64,000 nt of DNA from Acinetobacter kanungonis (GCF_009939195.1 NZ_JAACKC010000001.1:613665-677664); one strand, 5' to 3'. Numbered from the stretch's first letter, positions 1 to 9,217 are shown. Numbers and translations: made by a program. Notes: generated from the sequence alone by a model not told the origin.

Positions 1-301
1 CACGCACATTACCGTAGAAGTTAACTTCTGCACCACCAACCGTAATCCCTAGACCTTTTTTCTCTGGCGCTGGTTTTGCAGGTGAAATTTGTGCCGCAAC
101 TTGAGCTTGATAATTTTGCTGCTGCACATTCATTTGTTTCTGCTGCTGTGCATATTGTTCCAACATGCCACGCAACTCTTGAACTTCTTTACGTAATTGT
201 TCAACTTCCGTATTAGTATCTGCCTGTGCCGTTCCCGCTGCTGCTACACCCATCGCCAAAACTAATGTTTTTAAACGTACAGACATCTTTTGAGTCGTCA
301 T
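1..301 (-). CDS. DcaP-like outer membrane porin, N-terminal part (runs off the window)
   Basis: Only the first 100 codons are inside the window. The peptide opens with a signal sequence (MTTQKMSVRLKTLVLAMG, then an Ala-rich stretch ending near TAQA). A hydrophilic coiled-coil segment rich in Glu and Gln follows (VEQLRKEVQELR, then YAQQQKQMNVQQQ), and then the start of a barrel-like part (VGGAEVNFYGNV). An N-terminal coiled coil ahead of a barrel is the known layout of the Acinetobacter DcaP porins, which take up small anionic solutes such as dicarboxylates. The start at 301 has AAGGA about 6 bases upstream. The in-frame ATG at 286 lacks one. The barrel is not visible, so the exact DcaP subfamily is open. 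Confidence 0.8.
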   Translation of the reverse strand, partial: MTTQKMSVRLKTLVLAMGVAAAGTAQADTNTEVEQLRKEVQELRGMLEQYAQQQKQMNVQQQNYQAQVAAQISPAKPAPEKKGLGITVGGAEVNFYGNVR

Positions 302-911
302 CCTAAATTCCTTATCCATCACTGTGTGAATTATTGGTTGTTCATTCCACTGAACATTTCTTGAGCCAAAATGTGACAGATAAGTCTAATATCGACTATA
401 TATGCTTTAGTCGAAGCCTATAATTTTGTTTTTTATACAAATTACCATTCCGTTTGCACCGTAAATCAGGCTAAACCATTGTCTTTTATACATAAGTATT
501 GAATAAATATTCAAAAATAATGAATTATGGTTCATTATTTCAAATTATCAGCATGTACTATCTGGAAATTTTGATCAAAACTCATACCTTTAAGGTATTA
601 AAATCAACCTATTAAATGTCTTTTTTTCTTGAATTCATACCTGAATATTTCATCCAGAACTGCAAAAAACGTCCGTTTTACTCATCTATCGCTTGTTACA
701 GGGTCATTCAACCGAGCACGCCTCTTTAAAATGCATGATTCCCAAATTAAGAAAACCTGAAATTTAAGTGCTATGGTGTATTGGCAAAATTTTGATTTTG
801 AGCACTAATACAGGCTTCTAAACTTAGAGACCATGCAGCATACAAAAGCAATTCTAAAATGCCGTGTAGCTTGCAAGCTGAACAGAAGTAGAACTGATTA
901 GACTGGTAGGA
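302..911. other. Intergenic region upstream of the DcaP-like porin, no gene seen
   Basis: This is about 610 bases of AT-rich DNA between the porin start and the peptidase terminator, with stops in all frames. The only structure I noticed is an inverted repeat at 392-414 (arms TCGACTA / TAGTCGA). It lies upstream of the porin and could be a regulatory site. No convincing promoter pair was resolved. Confidence 0.4.
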
Positions 912-945
912 ACAAAACAACAAAGGCGTAATTAAATTTACGCCT
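912..945 (-). terminator. Probable terminator of the ypfJ-like gene
   Basis: On the minus strand, AGGCGTAA / TTACGCCT form an 8-bp stem followed by TTTGTTGTTTTG. The T tract is interrupted, so efficiency is uncertain. It sits about 20 bases after the stop codon. Confidence 0.45.
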
Positions 946-963
946 GTAGTATTCAGTTAGCGC

Positions 964-1869
964 TTAAATCGGCTGATTAAAGGTATCGCAATCTTTTAAA
1001 TTGCCTGACTTCAAGCCTGCTTGGAACCACTTCATCCGTTGCTGACTAGAACCATGGGTAAAGCTATCTGGCACCACCTGTCCTGTTGCCTGTTTTTGCA
1101 GATAATCATCGCCAATTTTCTGTGCGGCATCCATGGCTTCTTCAACATCCCCTTGTTGTAAAAATTGGGTCCGTTGTTGATTGTGATACGCCCAGATGCC
1201 TGCTAGACAATCGGCTTGCAACTCCTGACGCACAGAGAGTTGATTGGCTTCAACTCGTGAAGTTTGTGTGCGGGCTTTATGGACTTGATCTGAGATTCCC
1301 AATAAATTTTGTACATGATGCCCAACTTCATGCGCAACCACATAAGCCTGAGCAAAATCTCCAGCTTGATCTTGGCGGGTTAATTCAGTCTGGTTTTGCT
1401 CACCACTGATGCCCATTTGCTGATGCATGTCTTTAAAGAAGGTGGTATCAATATAAACCTTCTGATCGATCGGGCAATAAAAAGGTCCCATCGCAGCCTG
1501 AGCTGCACCGCAGCCAGAATTTACTGCACCTGAAAACATCACCAATTTAGGTGGCGTATATGGCTGATTTAACTGTTGCTGAAATACCATATTCCATGTG
1601 TCTTCAGTATCCGCCAACACTGTCCCCACAAACTCCATAGCTTCTTGTTGCTCAGGCGTTGGATTATCCAAACCTTTGCTTTCTGCCACTGAAGTCTGCT
1701 GGGTCACTTGCTGTGTAGCTTGATATGCTTGCTGCGGATCTACACCAAAAAATTTCCATGCAACAAAGGCAACGACCAGCCCCAAAATACTGATGCCACC
1801 CACTTTACGGGCACCGCCGCCACGGCGGTCTTCAATATTGCTACTGACACGACGACCTTTCCATTGCAT
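964..1869 (-). CDS. ypfJ: Neutral zinc metallopeptidase, YpfJ family
   Basis: A 301-residue protein of the putative neutral zinc metallopeptidase family (YpfJ, PF04228). The N-terminus carries the family-typical basic RR/GGG stretch. A single membrane helix follows (about 25-42), so the rest should face the periplasm. The zinc site HEVGH is at residues 180-184. A Cys-containing segment (SGCGAAQAAMGPFYCP, about 118-133) precedes it, as in relatives. The substrate is not known for the family. The gene stands alone, with the yedI-like gene upstream in the same direction. The length is normal for the family. The family call is firm; a cellular role is not. Confidence 0.88.
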   Translation of the reverse strand: MQWKGRRVSSNIEDRRGGGARKVGGISILGLVVAFVAWKFFGVDPQQAYQATQQVTQQTSVAESKGLDNPTPEQQEAMEFVGTVLADTEDTWNMVFQQQLNQPYTPPKLVMFSGAVNSGCGAAQAAMGPFYCPIDQKVYIDTTFFKDMHQQMGISGEQNQTELTRQDQAGDFAQAYVVAHEVGHHVQNLLGISDQVHKARTQTSRVEANQLSVRQELQADCLAGIWAYHNQQRTQFLQQGDVEEAMDAAQKIGDDYLQKQATGQVVPDSFTHGSSQQRMKWFQAGLKSGNLKDCDTFNQPI

Positions 1870-1908
1870 AGCCGTATTCCTTATTTTTATGAAGTAGATC
1901 GCTATAGA

Positions 1909-2835
1909 TTATGCCTGTTTTGATTTCGGCCAAATCTTTTTAAACACAGTCAATACAAGAATAACGGTCAAACCTGCCGCAATACCTATCATCAAATTAA
2001 TCAGCATTGGAGTTAATGCGCCAAAAATACTGCCAAAACTAGGAATCAGCTCTAAATGGTCAACCGTATCTTCAGTAAAATGATGAATTAAGGGTACGGC
2101 ATGATTAATAATTCCGCCGCCCACCAAGAACATGGCAATAGTGCCAACTACGGTCAATGTTTTCATCAGTTTCGGCGCAAATGCCAACAAGAATCGACCA
2201 ATGCTTTTCTTAAAATTGCCGCCTTGTTGAGTCAGATACAGTCCAATATCATCAATTTTGACAATCAGCCCAACAAAACCATACACCCCTATCGTCATGA
2301 CAATTGCGATGATGCTAAGTACCGTCAACTTACTGATAAAGGTAGCAGTCGCAACTGTACCCAACGAAATCACCACAATTTCCGCAGACAAAATAAAGTC
2401 GGTACGTACTGCGCCTTTAATCTTTTCCTTTTCAAAAGTGGCGAGGTCAGTTTCAATACTTTGTAGCTCTTGTTCTGCTTCTTTTTCATCTTTCGCTTTA
2501 CGATGTTGCAGACTGTGCAAAACTTTCTCCACACCCTCGTAACATAAGAACAAACCACCAATCATCAATAGTGGATTGATTAACCATGGCGCAACCACAC
2601 TAATCAATAATGCCAGTGGAACCAAAATCAGCTTATTTACAAAAGAGCCTTTGGCGACACTCCACACCACAGGTAATTCACGTTCAGCACGTAGACCACT
2701 TACTTGCTGTGCATTCAGCGCCAAGTCATCCCCTAAAACGCCCGCAGTTTTCTTGGCTGCCACTTTACTCATCACCGCAACGTCATCTAATACCGTCGCA
2801 ATATCATCTAATAATATTAATAAGCTACTCGCCAT
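1909..2835 (-). CDS. yedI: DUF808 / YedI family inner membrane protein
   Basis: A 308-residue integral membrane protein that begins MASSLLILLDDIATVLDD, the characteristic start of the YedI (DUF808) family. It has about six hydrophobic segments, with the last near residue 290, and a charged stretch (KDEKEAEQELQSIETD, about 115-130) between membrane parts. No biochemical role is established for the family. It lies about 40 bases upstream of the ypfJ-like gene on the same strand, so the two may share a transcript. The length matches the family. Confidence 0.85.
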   Translation of the reverse strand: MASSLLILLDDIATVLDDVAVMSKVAAKKTAGVLGDDLALNAQQVSGLRAERELPVVWSVAKGSFVNKLILVPLALLISVVAPWLINPLLMIGGLFLCYEGVEKVLHSLQHRKAKDEKEAEQELQSIETDLATFEKEKIKGAVRTDFILSAEIVVISLGTVATATFISKLTVLSIIAIVMTIGVYGFVGLIVKIDDIGLYLTQQGGNFKKSIGRFLLAFAPKLMKTLTVVGTIAMFLVGGGIINHAVPLIHHFTEDTVDHLELIPSFGSIFGALTPMLINLMIGIAAGLTVILVLTVFKKIWPKSKQA

Positions 2836-2947
2836 TATATTTATCCTAAGAACTTTGCTCTATTTTAATGAGATCTGATGAAAAAAACTGTATTTGCATG
2901 ATGATTTATGTTCGGATTTATTTTTTTTCCACTTCTATTTTTTTCTG

Positions 2948-2977
2948 CTGACATTAAAAAAAATTATGCCGTACAAT
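2948..2977 (+). promoter_or_regulatory. Candidate sigma-70 promoter of trpS
   Basis: CTGACA (2948-2953) and TACAAT (2972-2977) are separated by 18 bases. They lie about 55 bases upstream of the trpS start codon. This is a match by eye only. Confidence 0.5.
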
Positions 2978-3032
2978 GTAGCCCATTAATTGACTGCAGA
3001 TGTAGTAAAAACACTACTTTTTGGAAAAGAAA

Positions 3033-4046
3033 ATGAGTAATCAAGATAATCGTCCAGTCATTTTGACTGGCGACCGTCCGACTGGGCAACTTCACTTAGG
3101 TCATTTTGTTGGTTCTTTACGTTCACGTGTGGGTTTACAAGATTCACATCATCAACACCTGTTATTGGCTGATGCACAAGCATTGACTGATAATGCCGAC
3201 AATTTTGAAAAAGTACGTCGTAATATTCTTGAAGTTGCAACAGATTACTTAGCTGTTGGTATTGATCCAACCAAAACTACAATTTGTGTTCAGTCATGCT
3301 TACCTGCATTAAATGAACTCACGATGTTGTATCTTAACTTTGTGACTGTTTCTCGTTTAGAGCGTAACCCGACCATTAAATCTGAAATTCAGATGCGTGG
3401 TTTTGAACGCGATATTCCTGCTGGCTTCCTGTGCTATCCAGTTGCACAAGCGGCAGACATCACGGCGTTTAAAGCGACTGTGGTACCTGTGGGTGAAGAC
3501 CAAATTCCAATGATTGAACAAACCAATGAGATTGTTCGTCGTATTAACCGTCAAATCGGTCAGGACTTATTACCAGAATGTAAAGCATTGCTTTCGAATA
3601 TGAGCCGCTTACCAGGCTTTGACGGAAAAGCGAAAATGTCGAAATCATTAGGCAATACCATTGTGCTTGATGCTTCTGATAAAGACATTAAGAAAGCAGT
3701 CAATGCAATGTACACCGACCCAAATCACCTGCGTATTGAAGACCCAGGTCAAGTCGAAGGCAATATTGTATTTACTTACCTAGACGCGTTTGATCCAAAC
3801 AAAGAAGAAGTTGAAGAACTAAAAGCACATTATCGTCGTGGTGGTTTAGGCGATGGTACTGTGAAAAAACGTTTGGAAGGCGTATTGAAAGAACTCATCG
3901 GACCAATTCGTGAACGTCGTATCGAACTTGCAAAAGATCCAGACTACATTATGGATATTTTGAAAGCAGGTACAGATAAATGCCGCGATATTACCCAACA
4001 AACTTTAGATGAAGTGAAATCAGGTTTAGGCGTTTTCCACTTCTAA
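3033..4046 (+). CDS. trpS: Tryptophanyl-tRNA synthetase
   Basis: Class Ic aminoacyl-tRNA synthetase (337 residues) that charges tRNA-Trp in the cytoplasm. The Rossmann nucleotide-binding signature is HLGH at 21-24, after GDRPTGQL. The second signature is KMSKS at about 201-205. The ATG at 3033 is preferred to the TTG at 3021, because the GGAAAAG just upstream serves as its ribosome-binding site and MSNQDNRPVILTGDRPTG is a normal N-terminus. It is a single-gene transcript with its own promoter and terminator. Confidence 0.96.
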   Translation: MSNQDNRPVILTGDRPTGQLHLGHFVGSLRSRVGLQDSHHQHLLLADAQALTDNADNFEKVRRNILEVATDYLAVGIDPTKTTICVQSCLPALNELTMLYLNFVTVSRLERNPTIKSEIQMRGFERDIPAGFLCYPVAQAADITAFKATVVPVGEDQIPMIEQTNEIVRRINRQIGQDLLPECKALLSNMSRLPGFDGKAKMSKSLGNTIVLDASDKDIKKAVNAMYTDPNHLRIEDPGQVEGNIVFTYLDAFDPNKEEVEELKAHYRRGGLGDGTVKKRLEGVLKELIGPIRERRIELAKDPDYIMDILKAGTDKCRDITQQTLDEVKSGLGVFHF

Positions 4047-4067
4047 ACATGTTTTAAAGCTGCACAA

Positions 4068-4099
4068 ATTAAAGGTCTTTGATAAGGCCTTTAATTTTA
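4068..4099 (+). terminator. Terminator of trpS
   Basis: ATTAAAGG (4068-4075) pairs with CCTTTAAT (4088-4095), followed by TTT. It begins 22 bases after the stop codon. Confidence 0.65.
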
Positions 4100-4424
4100 T
4101 AGAATAAAAAATATTCAACCCTCTCACAATACTCTCCAATTCTTAACGTGATTTAACAGTAAATAACGTGATTGCTCATGAATGCAGACCTGTTTCCAAT
4201 TATTCTAAATCTATAGTTTAGAGCACCTAAACTTGTAACATTTCTCCTTAACCGAACTGTGCAAACAGATTCGTTGTTCTACGCAATGATCACCCCAATC
4301 GTTGCGTATTTTTTTTGTCTCAAAGTTTTTTAGACTTATTCTCATTTCGATGCTATCTTAATCAATAAAGAAGAAATTTGTACTTTATTTGTTATTAATA
4401 ACTTAAAAAATTGAGAATTCGAAC
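4100..4424. other. Intergenic region between trpS and yqiJ, no gene seen
   Basis: About 325 bases, very AT-rich, with no open frame. TAACGTGATT occurs twice at about 4143-4172, which may be coincidence. The 3' part should hold the yqiJK promoter, but no clear -35/-10 pair was picked. Confidence 0.35.
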
Positions 4425-5066
4425 ATGTGGGAACTTGTGACGCACCCGTCAAATCTGGTTTTTAGCATTTCCATATGCCTACTATTTCTCTTTGCCTTTT
4501 TTGAACTGACTTTGCTCTTACTTGGTGGCGGAACTCAGGGCATTCTCGATCAACTTCTACCAGCAGATCTGACCTCTCCTGAAGTCGATATTGATACTGA
4601 AGCTGGTTGGCTGTTACAGGTTTTAGACTGGTTATATCTTGGCCGTGTTCCATTATTAATCTGGTTCATTATTTTCCTGACCATTTTTGGGCTGTTCGGG
4701 CTTTTTTTGCAAAGTCTTGCTCACCTCTTTACGGGAGCTTATTGGAGTGCATGGATTTTAGCGCCAGCCAGCTTCTTTTTATGCATGCCGCTGGTTCGGT
4801 TCACGGCAAAAATTGTTTCTAGGGTTTTACCCCAAGATGAGAGTACCGCCATTTTTAGCGAAGAGCTGGTCGGACGAACAGCCATCATTATACTCGGCAT
4901 TGCCAAACCTCATTCTCCAGCTCAAGCCAAAGTCAAAGATCAATTTGGACAGATTCATTATGTTTTGGTCGAACCTGAACAGGATGAGTCCTTTAAACAG
5001 GGTCAACACGTCATTTTGACCCAAAAAACTAAAATTGGCTTTCAAGCCATTCGTGCAGAAACTTAA
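4425..5066 (+). CDS. yqiJ: YqiJ-like membrane protein with C-terminal OB fold
   Basis: A 213-residue membrane protein. It has hydrophobic helices near 10-36, 75-100 and 108-125, then a soluble C-terminal part (about 145-213) in which GRTAIIILGIAKPHSPAQAKV fits the OB-like domain of the YqiJ / NfeD-like group. Such proteins are encoded next to flotillins and are thought to act with them in the membrane. Here the flotillin gene follows after 24 bases on the same strand, which supports the call and implies one operon. No catalytic residues are expected. Confidence 0.8.
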   Translation: MWELVTHPSNLVFSISICLLFLFAFFELTLLLLGGGTQGILDQLLPADLTSPEVDIDTEAGWLLQVLDWLYLGRVPLLIWFIIFLTIFGLFGLFLQSLAHLFTGAYWSAWILAPASFFLCMPLVRFTAKIVSRVLPQDESTAIFSEELVGRTAIIILGIAKPHSPAQAKVKDQFGQIHYVLVEPEQDESFKQGQHVILTQKTKIGFQAIRAET

Positions 5067-5090
5067 TAACACTTCAACTTTGAGTATTCC

Positions 5091-6800
5091 ATGTTAAATC
5101 CAAATATTATCAATATGTTAGTAATTACTGGCATTATTTTTGTCGCCATCATCGTGATTGGCTTTATTGTCGCCCGTTTGTACCAACGTTCCAGTAAGGA
5201 AATTTCATTTGTGCGTACGGGTTTTGGCGGTGAAAAGGTCATCCTTAACGGTGGTGCGATCGTTCTTCCCGTATTGCATGAAATTATTCCTGTAAATATG
5301 AATACCCTACGTCTTGAAGTGGTGCGTGCAGAAGACCAAGCTTTAATCACTCGTGACCGCATGCGGGTCGATGTCATGGCTGAATTTTATGTGCGCGTCA
5401 AACCCACAGCAGAATCCATTGCAACTGCGGCACAGACTTTGGGTAAAAAAACCATGTCGCCAAATGAGTTAAAGAATTTGGTTGAAGGTAAATTTGTCGA
5501 CTCTCTGCGCGCTGTAGCCGCAGAAATGGCGATGGAAGAACTGCATGAAAAGCGCGTGGACTTTGTACAAAAGGTTCAACAGGTCGTCTCTGAAGATTTA
5601 TTCAAAAATGGTCTAGAACTAGAAACTGTTTCTTTGACTGGCTTAGACCAAACCAGCTTTAAATATTTTAATCCGCAAAATGCTTTCGATGCTGAAGGTC
5701 TAACCAAACTTACAGAAACCATTGAAGACCGACGTAAAAAACGTAATGTGATTGAACAAGATGCCGATCTCGCGATCAAAACCAAAAACCTAGAGGCAGA
5801 ACAGGCTCGCTTGCAGATTCTACGTGAAGAAGAATATGCCAAATTGCAGCAAGAACGAGAGATTTCTGTCCGTCGCGCAGAACAACTCGCGGAAATTGCG
5901 GCTCAAGAAGCGGCTAAAAAACGTGAGGCTGAAGAAGCACGTATTGCTGCTGAACGTGAAGTTGAATTGAAACGTATTGCTTCGGCACGTGATGTCGAAA
6001 ATGAAAATATTCAAAAGTCGCAACTCATTCAAAAAGCACAAGTGGAGCAAAAGAAAACCATTGAACTGGCAGAGCAAGATCGCGCCATTGCCATTGCTGA
6101 AAAATCACGTGCAGAATCTGAAGCCAAAGCTCAAGCCGATCAGGCACGTGCTCAAGCGGTAAAAGCTGAAGAAGAAGTGTTAACAGTACGTGAAACACAA
6201 CGTGCTGAACGTGAAAAGGCAGTTGAACTTGTTGCGGCAAAACAAGCAGCAGAAAAAGATGCGATTGCTATTACTGTTGCGGCAGAAGCAGGTAAAAAAG
6301 CCGCAGTCGATGAGGCTGAAGCAATTCGCATTGCAGCAGAAGCTGAAGCTGAAAAAGCCCGCTTAAAAGCCAAAGGTGAAGCCGACGCGAAAGTCCTGTT
6401 GGCACAAGCGATGGAAAAACAGTATCAAGTCGATGCCGAAGGTACCCGTGCAGTCCATGAAGCCAATAACACACTCTCCAGCGAACAAGTCGAAATGCAA
6501 ATTCGTCTTGCCCTACTCAAATATTTACCTGAAATCATTCGTGAAAGTGTTAAACCAATGGAAAACATTGATGACATCAAGATCTTGCAAGTCAATGGTT
6601 TAGGTCATGTGGCTCAACCTCATGGCAGTGATGCTGCTAGCGAACATGCTACGACTTCATTGTCAGATCAAGTGGTGAATAGTGCGCTGCGTTATCGCTC
6701 TCAAGCTCCCCTCATTGACAGCTTAATGAGTGAGCTGGGACTACAAGGTGGTGACATCAATGGTCTAACCCAGCAGTTAAAGCCGCAAAGCAAAGTTTAA
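5091..6800 (+). CDS. yqiK: Flotillin family protein YqiK
   Basis: A 569-residue flotillin-like membrane scaffold. One N-terminal transmembrane helix (about 8-30) is followed by an SPFH/PHB domain (about 35-200, starting RTGFGGEKVILNGG). A very long Ala/Glu/Lys/Arg-rich coiled coil follows (about 205-460), then a variable tail. Flotillins oligomerise and organise membrane microdomains. The role of bacterial YqiK is only partly defined. It is cotranscribed with yqiJ, 24 bases upstream, and followed by a strong terminator. The length is typical. Confidence 0.9.
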   Translation: MLNPNIINMLVITGIIFVAIIVIGFIVARLYQRSSKEISFVRTGFGGEKVILNGGAIVLPVLHEIIPVNMNTLRLEVVRAEDQALITRDRMRVDVMAEFYVRVKPTAESIATAAQTLGKKTMSPNELKNLVEGKFVDSLRAVAAEMAMEELHEKRVDFVQKVQQVVSEDLFKNGLELETVSLTGLDQTSFKYFNPQNAFDAEGLTKLTETIEDRRKKRNVIEQDADLAIKTKNLEAEQARLQILREEEYAKLQQEREISVRRAEQLAEIAAQEAAKKREAEEARIAAEREVELKRIASARDVENENIQKSQLIQKAQVEQKKTIELAEQDRAIAIAEKSRAESEAKAQADQARAQAVKAEEEVLTVRETQRAEREKAVELVAAKQAAEKDAIAITVAAEAGKKAAVDEAEAIRIAAEAEAEKARLKAKGEADAKVLLAQAMEKQYQVDAEGTRAVHEANNTLSSEQVEMQIRLALLKYLPEIIRESVKPMENIDDIKILQVNGLGHVAQPHGSDAASEHATTSLSDQVVNSALRYRSQAPLIDSLMSELGLQGGDINGLTQQLKPQSKV

Positions 6801-6814
6801 GCCTACCCATAACG

Positions 6815-6842
6815 AAAAGCGCAACATCAGTTGCGCTTTTTT
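6815..6842 (+). terminator. Terminator of yqiJK
   Basis: AAAAGCGCAA (6815-6824) and TTGCGCTTTT (6831-6840) form a 10-bp stem with a 6-base loop that runs into a T tract. Confidence 0.85.
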
Positions 6843-6919
6843 CAGCAAAAAAATTACAAATAGGTCTGGTATATTCGGTTAGAATTCAAGCATATAAACT
6901 CTTAACACAAGGACCGTGC

Positions 6920-7744
6920 ATGCATCTTAGGATCTATCCTGCTTTGTGGTTTGATAATCAAGCGTTAGAAGCGCTGGAGTTTTATTGTTCAGTTTTTCCC
7001 CATAGCCAAATTCTTGAACAGAATGCGACTGTGGTAAAAGCATCCCTTGCCAATCAATTATTTATTGGCATTAATGGCGGTCCTTACTTTTTACCCAATC
7101 CTGCCATCTCGTTCACTGTCATTTGCGAAAATCGTCAAGAAATTAATGCGCTATGGCAGAAATTGATGATTGGTGGCTCGAGTCTTAAAGACCTCGGACA
7201 TTATGCATGGAATGCTTACTATGGCTGGGTGCAGGATCAATATGGCTATTCATGGCAATTACAATTAGGTCAAGCCAAACAAATTCAGCAACAAAAAATC
7301 ATGCCGAATTTACTCTTTTGCGGCATTCATCAAAATCAGTGCTCACAAGCTCTGCAATATTATCAAAAGATTTTTCCCAACTTTCAGCGCCATCAACTAA
7401 CTCGCTATACATCAGGCGAACTTAAAGGACAGATACAGGACTGTAGTTTCAGCATCAACCATCTAGAATTGATTGCGAAGGATAGTCCCGATACGCATAT
7501 TTTCGATTTTAATGAAGCAGTTTCTTTTGTCATACCATGCAAAACCCAGCAAGAAATTGACTATTACTGGAATTATTTTACCGAGCATGGAACAGAAAGC
7601 TGGTGTGGCTGGTGCAAAGATGTCTTTGGTATCAGTTGGCAAATCATACCTGAAAATATCAGTGCCATTTTAAAAGGCAAACCACAAGCATTATCGGCAC
7701 TGACCCGCATGAAGAAAATCATTATTCAGGACCTGCTGGTTTAA
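6920..7744 (+). CDS. Two-domain VOC (PhnB-like) family protein
   Basis: A 274-residue protein made of two similar halves, about 3-125 and 130-262, each in the style of the PhnB / 3-demethylubiquinone-methyltransferase-like branch of the vicinal oxygen chelate superfamily. The halves share YPALWFDNQALEALEFYCSVF versus PNLLFCGIHQNQCSQALQYY at their starts, and GWVQDQYGYSWQL versus GWCKDVFGISWQI near their ends. The methyltransferase name often attached to this family is not supported by the fold. Substrate and metal are unknown. The gene is monocistronic with an upstream terminator. Confidence 0.75.
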   Translation: MHLRIYPALWFDNQALEALEFYCSVFPHSQILEQNATVVKASLANQLFIGINGGPYFLPNPAISFTVICENRQEINALWQKLMIGGSSLKDLGHYAWNAYYGWVQDQYGYSWQLQLGQAKQIQQQKIMPNLLFCGIHQNQCSQALQYYQKIFPNFQRHQLTRYTSGELKGQIQDCSFSINHLELIAKDSPDTHIFDFNEAVSFVIPCKTQQEIDYYWNYFTEHGTESWCGWCKDVFGISWQIIPENISAILKGKPQALSALTRMKKIIIQDLLV

Positions 7745-7769
7745 AAGCTAAATAGATCATTTTACATAT

Positions 7770-8204
7770 TCAAAATTTTAATAAATGCACCCAATATAAA
7801 CGGATCAACTGCCCACGGTCATAAGGAAAATTAGAAAGGTATTCATAGCCTAGTTTATTGCGTTTATTGATTTTGATTTCAATGCCATAGCCAAAGGAAA
7901 TACTCAAGGCATCCAAATCAGCATTAAACTCCCCTGTGCCTAATTTATTACTGAAATTATCCGAGTTATAGGCCGTATAGTTAAACACCCGAATATATTC
8001 ATTTTCATAGAAATCATTATTCAGTACGGTGTAATCTTTTTCTTCTTCGTCATGTTTTTCCGCAAGCTTTTGATAATAATTAAAAATATCATCCCCAATA
8101 AATTCATCCATATGCACATCTTCATTTTCGGCATAGGCGCTATTGATGAACAGTAACAACAAGAAAAAGCAGCGACAAGCAAACAACTGAATTGAGCCGA
8201 GCAT
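7770..8204 (-). CDS. Small secreted protein of unknown function
   Basis: A 144-residue protein I do not recognise. It starts with a clear signal peptide (basic start, hydrophobic run FFLLLLFINSAYA, cleavage likely before ENED). An acidic stretch follows, and a C-terminal half with alternating aromatic and polar residues (ALSISFGYGIEI, KLGYEYL) ends in Phe. That pattern fits a small beta-rich envelope protein, possibly an outer membrane one. ATG at 8204 is chosen. An in-frame GTG at 8213 is the alternative, and neither has a strong Shine-Dalgarno. It lies just downstream of the TorF-type porin on the same strand but behind a terminator. Confidence 0.55.
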   Translation of the reverse strand: MLGSIQLFACRCFFLLLLFINSAYAENEDVHMDEFIGDDIFNYYQKLAEKHDEEEKDYTVLNNDFYENEYIRVFNYTAYNSDNFSNKLGTGEFNADLDALSISFGYGIEIKINKRNKLGYEYLSNFPYDRGQLIRLYWVHLLKF

Positions 8205-8319
8205 ATGTAACACTATGTCTTCACAGCATAATTTTAAAATTTACTATAGCATGTTGAAATATGACTTCATACAGCGTGCTTTAGAAATCTCCAATTGACT
8301 GAATACTCATGAAAACATA

Positions 8320-8351
8320 AAAAAAGGGCCTCATCATCATGAAGCCCTTTC
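8320..8351 (-). terminator. Terminator of the torF-like porin gene
   Basis: On the minus strand GGGC + TCAT / ATGA + GCCC form a bulged stem, followed by seven T residues. It starts about 40 bases after the stop codon. Confidence 0.75.
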
Positions 8352-8388
8352 CTTGAATCACCCCAAACTTGCGTTGGCGACTTTAGAC

Positions 8389-9147
8389 TTAGAACTGCTT
8401 TGTGACAGAAAAGACCACACTGCCTTTCATCATATTGGCATCGCTATCAATATTATTATCAATCCACACCAATTCTGAACTTAGACCAAGGAAGTCTGCG
8501 CCGAAACCAATTTTATAGTCGAAATAGTCATCTTGCTGCCCATCCCCACCGAAAGCTTGAGCGAATTTTTCATTATCTTCCAGTTTGGTATAGCCCAAGC
8601 TCGAAACAAGTTTAATGCTGTTATACACGGGGAATTTATACGTCGTACTGAGATAAATTTCTGTGCCTGACTTGAAGGCAAATTCAGGTGAATAGAAGAC
8701 ACCCGCAGTGAAATAATCGCCTGCCGTCACTAAATCACTATGATTATAGTTCACGCCAAACTCACTAAAGTCGGTGTGATATTCTTTGATCGTGCCAGGA
8801 TAATTGACATCGGCATAGTTAATATCTAAGAATGATTTTTCTGTGATTGGTAAAATATAACCCACAAAAAAGTCAGCTTCGACATTCCCACCTGCGCCCA
8901 CATCGGCATTTGATGCCCAAAGGCTGAAGTACGCCCCAGATTTATGTGCAAAGTTTAAAGCACCTTGAACTGATGGATCTCGGTTCGACATCGACACACC
9001 ACGGAAGCGATAATCGGTCAACATTGCCATTGAGCCTGCCACTGTAATCGCTGGAGTCGATTCAGTTGTTGATTCTTCGGCAAATGCTGAAACAGATGTC
9101 ATCACAAGTGATGCAGTCAAAAGCTGCTGAGCATATTTTTTTAACAT
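8389..9147 (-). CDS. TorF family putative porin (TIGR02001-type)
   Basis: A 252-residue outer membrane protein. A signal peptide (MLKKYAQQLLTASLVMTSVSAFA) is cut before EEST. Repeated amphipathic strands follow, with the family hallmark TDYRFRGVSMSNRDPSVQGAL soon after, and the protein ends in Phe (FSVTKQF), the usual barrel C-terminus. ATG at 9147 is chosen over the one at 9171, because GGGGGA lies 5 bases upstream and the signal peptide then starts normally. The copper amine oxidase gene lies upstream on the same strand. The gap between them holds a perfect inverted repeat. A role in uptake of the oxidase's substrate or product is my inference. Confidence 0.82.
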   Translation of the reverse strand: MLKKYAQQLLTASLVMTSVSAFAEESTTESTPAITVAGSMAMLTDYRFRGVSMSNRDPSVQGALNFAHKSGAYFSLWASNADVGAGGNVEADFFVGYILPITEKSFLDINYADVNYPGTIKEYHTDFSEFGVNYNHSDLVTAGDYFTAGVFYSPEFAFKSGTEIYLSTTYKFPVYNSIKLVSSLGYTKLEDNEKFAQAFGGDGQQDDYFDYKIGFGADFLGLSSELVWIDNNIDSDANMMKGSVVFSVTKQF

Positions 9148-9169
9148 AGATTCCCCCAAATCTTTAGAC

Positions 9170-9197
9170 ATGCCATATCAAATGTTTGATATGGCAT
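9170..9197. repeat. 28-base perfect inverted repeat between the amine oxidase and porin genes
   Basis: ATGCCATATCAAA (9170-9182) and TTTGATATGGCAT (9185-9197) are exact reverse complements around a TG centre. On the minus strand it lies 20 bases after the oxidase stop and just upstream of the porin ribosome-binding site. No T tract follows on either strand, so it does not look like an intrinsic terminator. It may be an operator or an mRNA processing/stability hairpin. Confidence 0.75.
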
Positions 9198-9217
9198 ATT
9201 TCATTGCTATCGCAGCA

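Noticed and set aside
6920..7744. 3-demethylubiquinone methyltransferase function
   Set aside because: The sequence shows two VOC-type halves and no methyltransferase SAM-binding motif.
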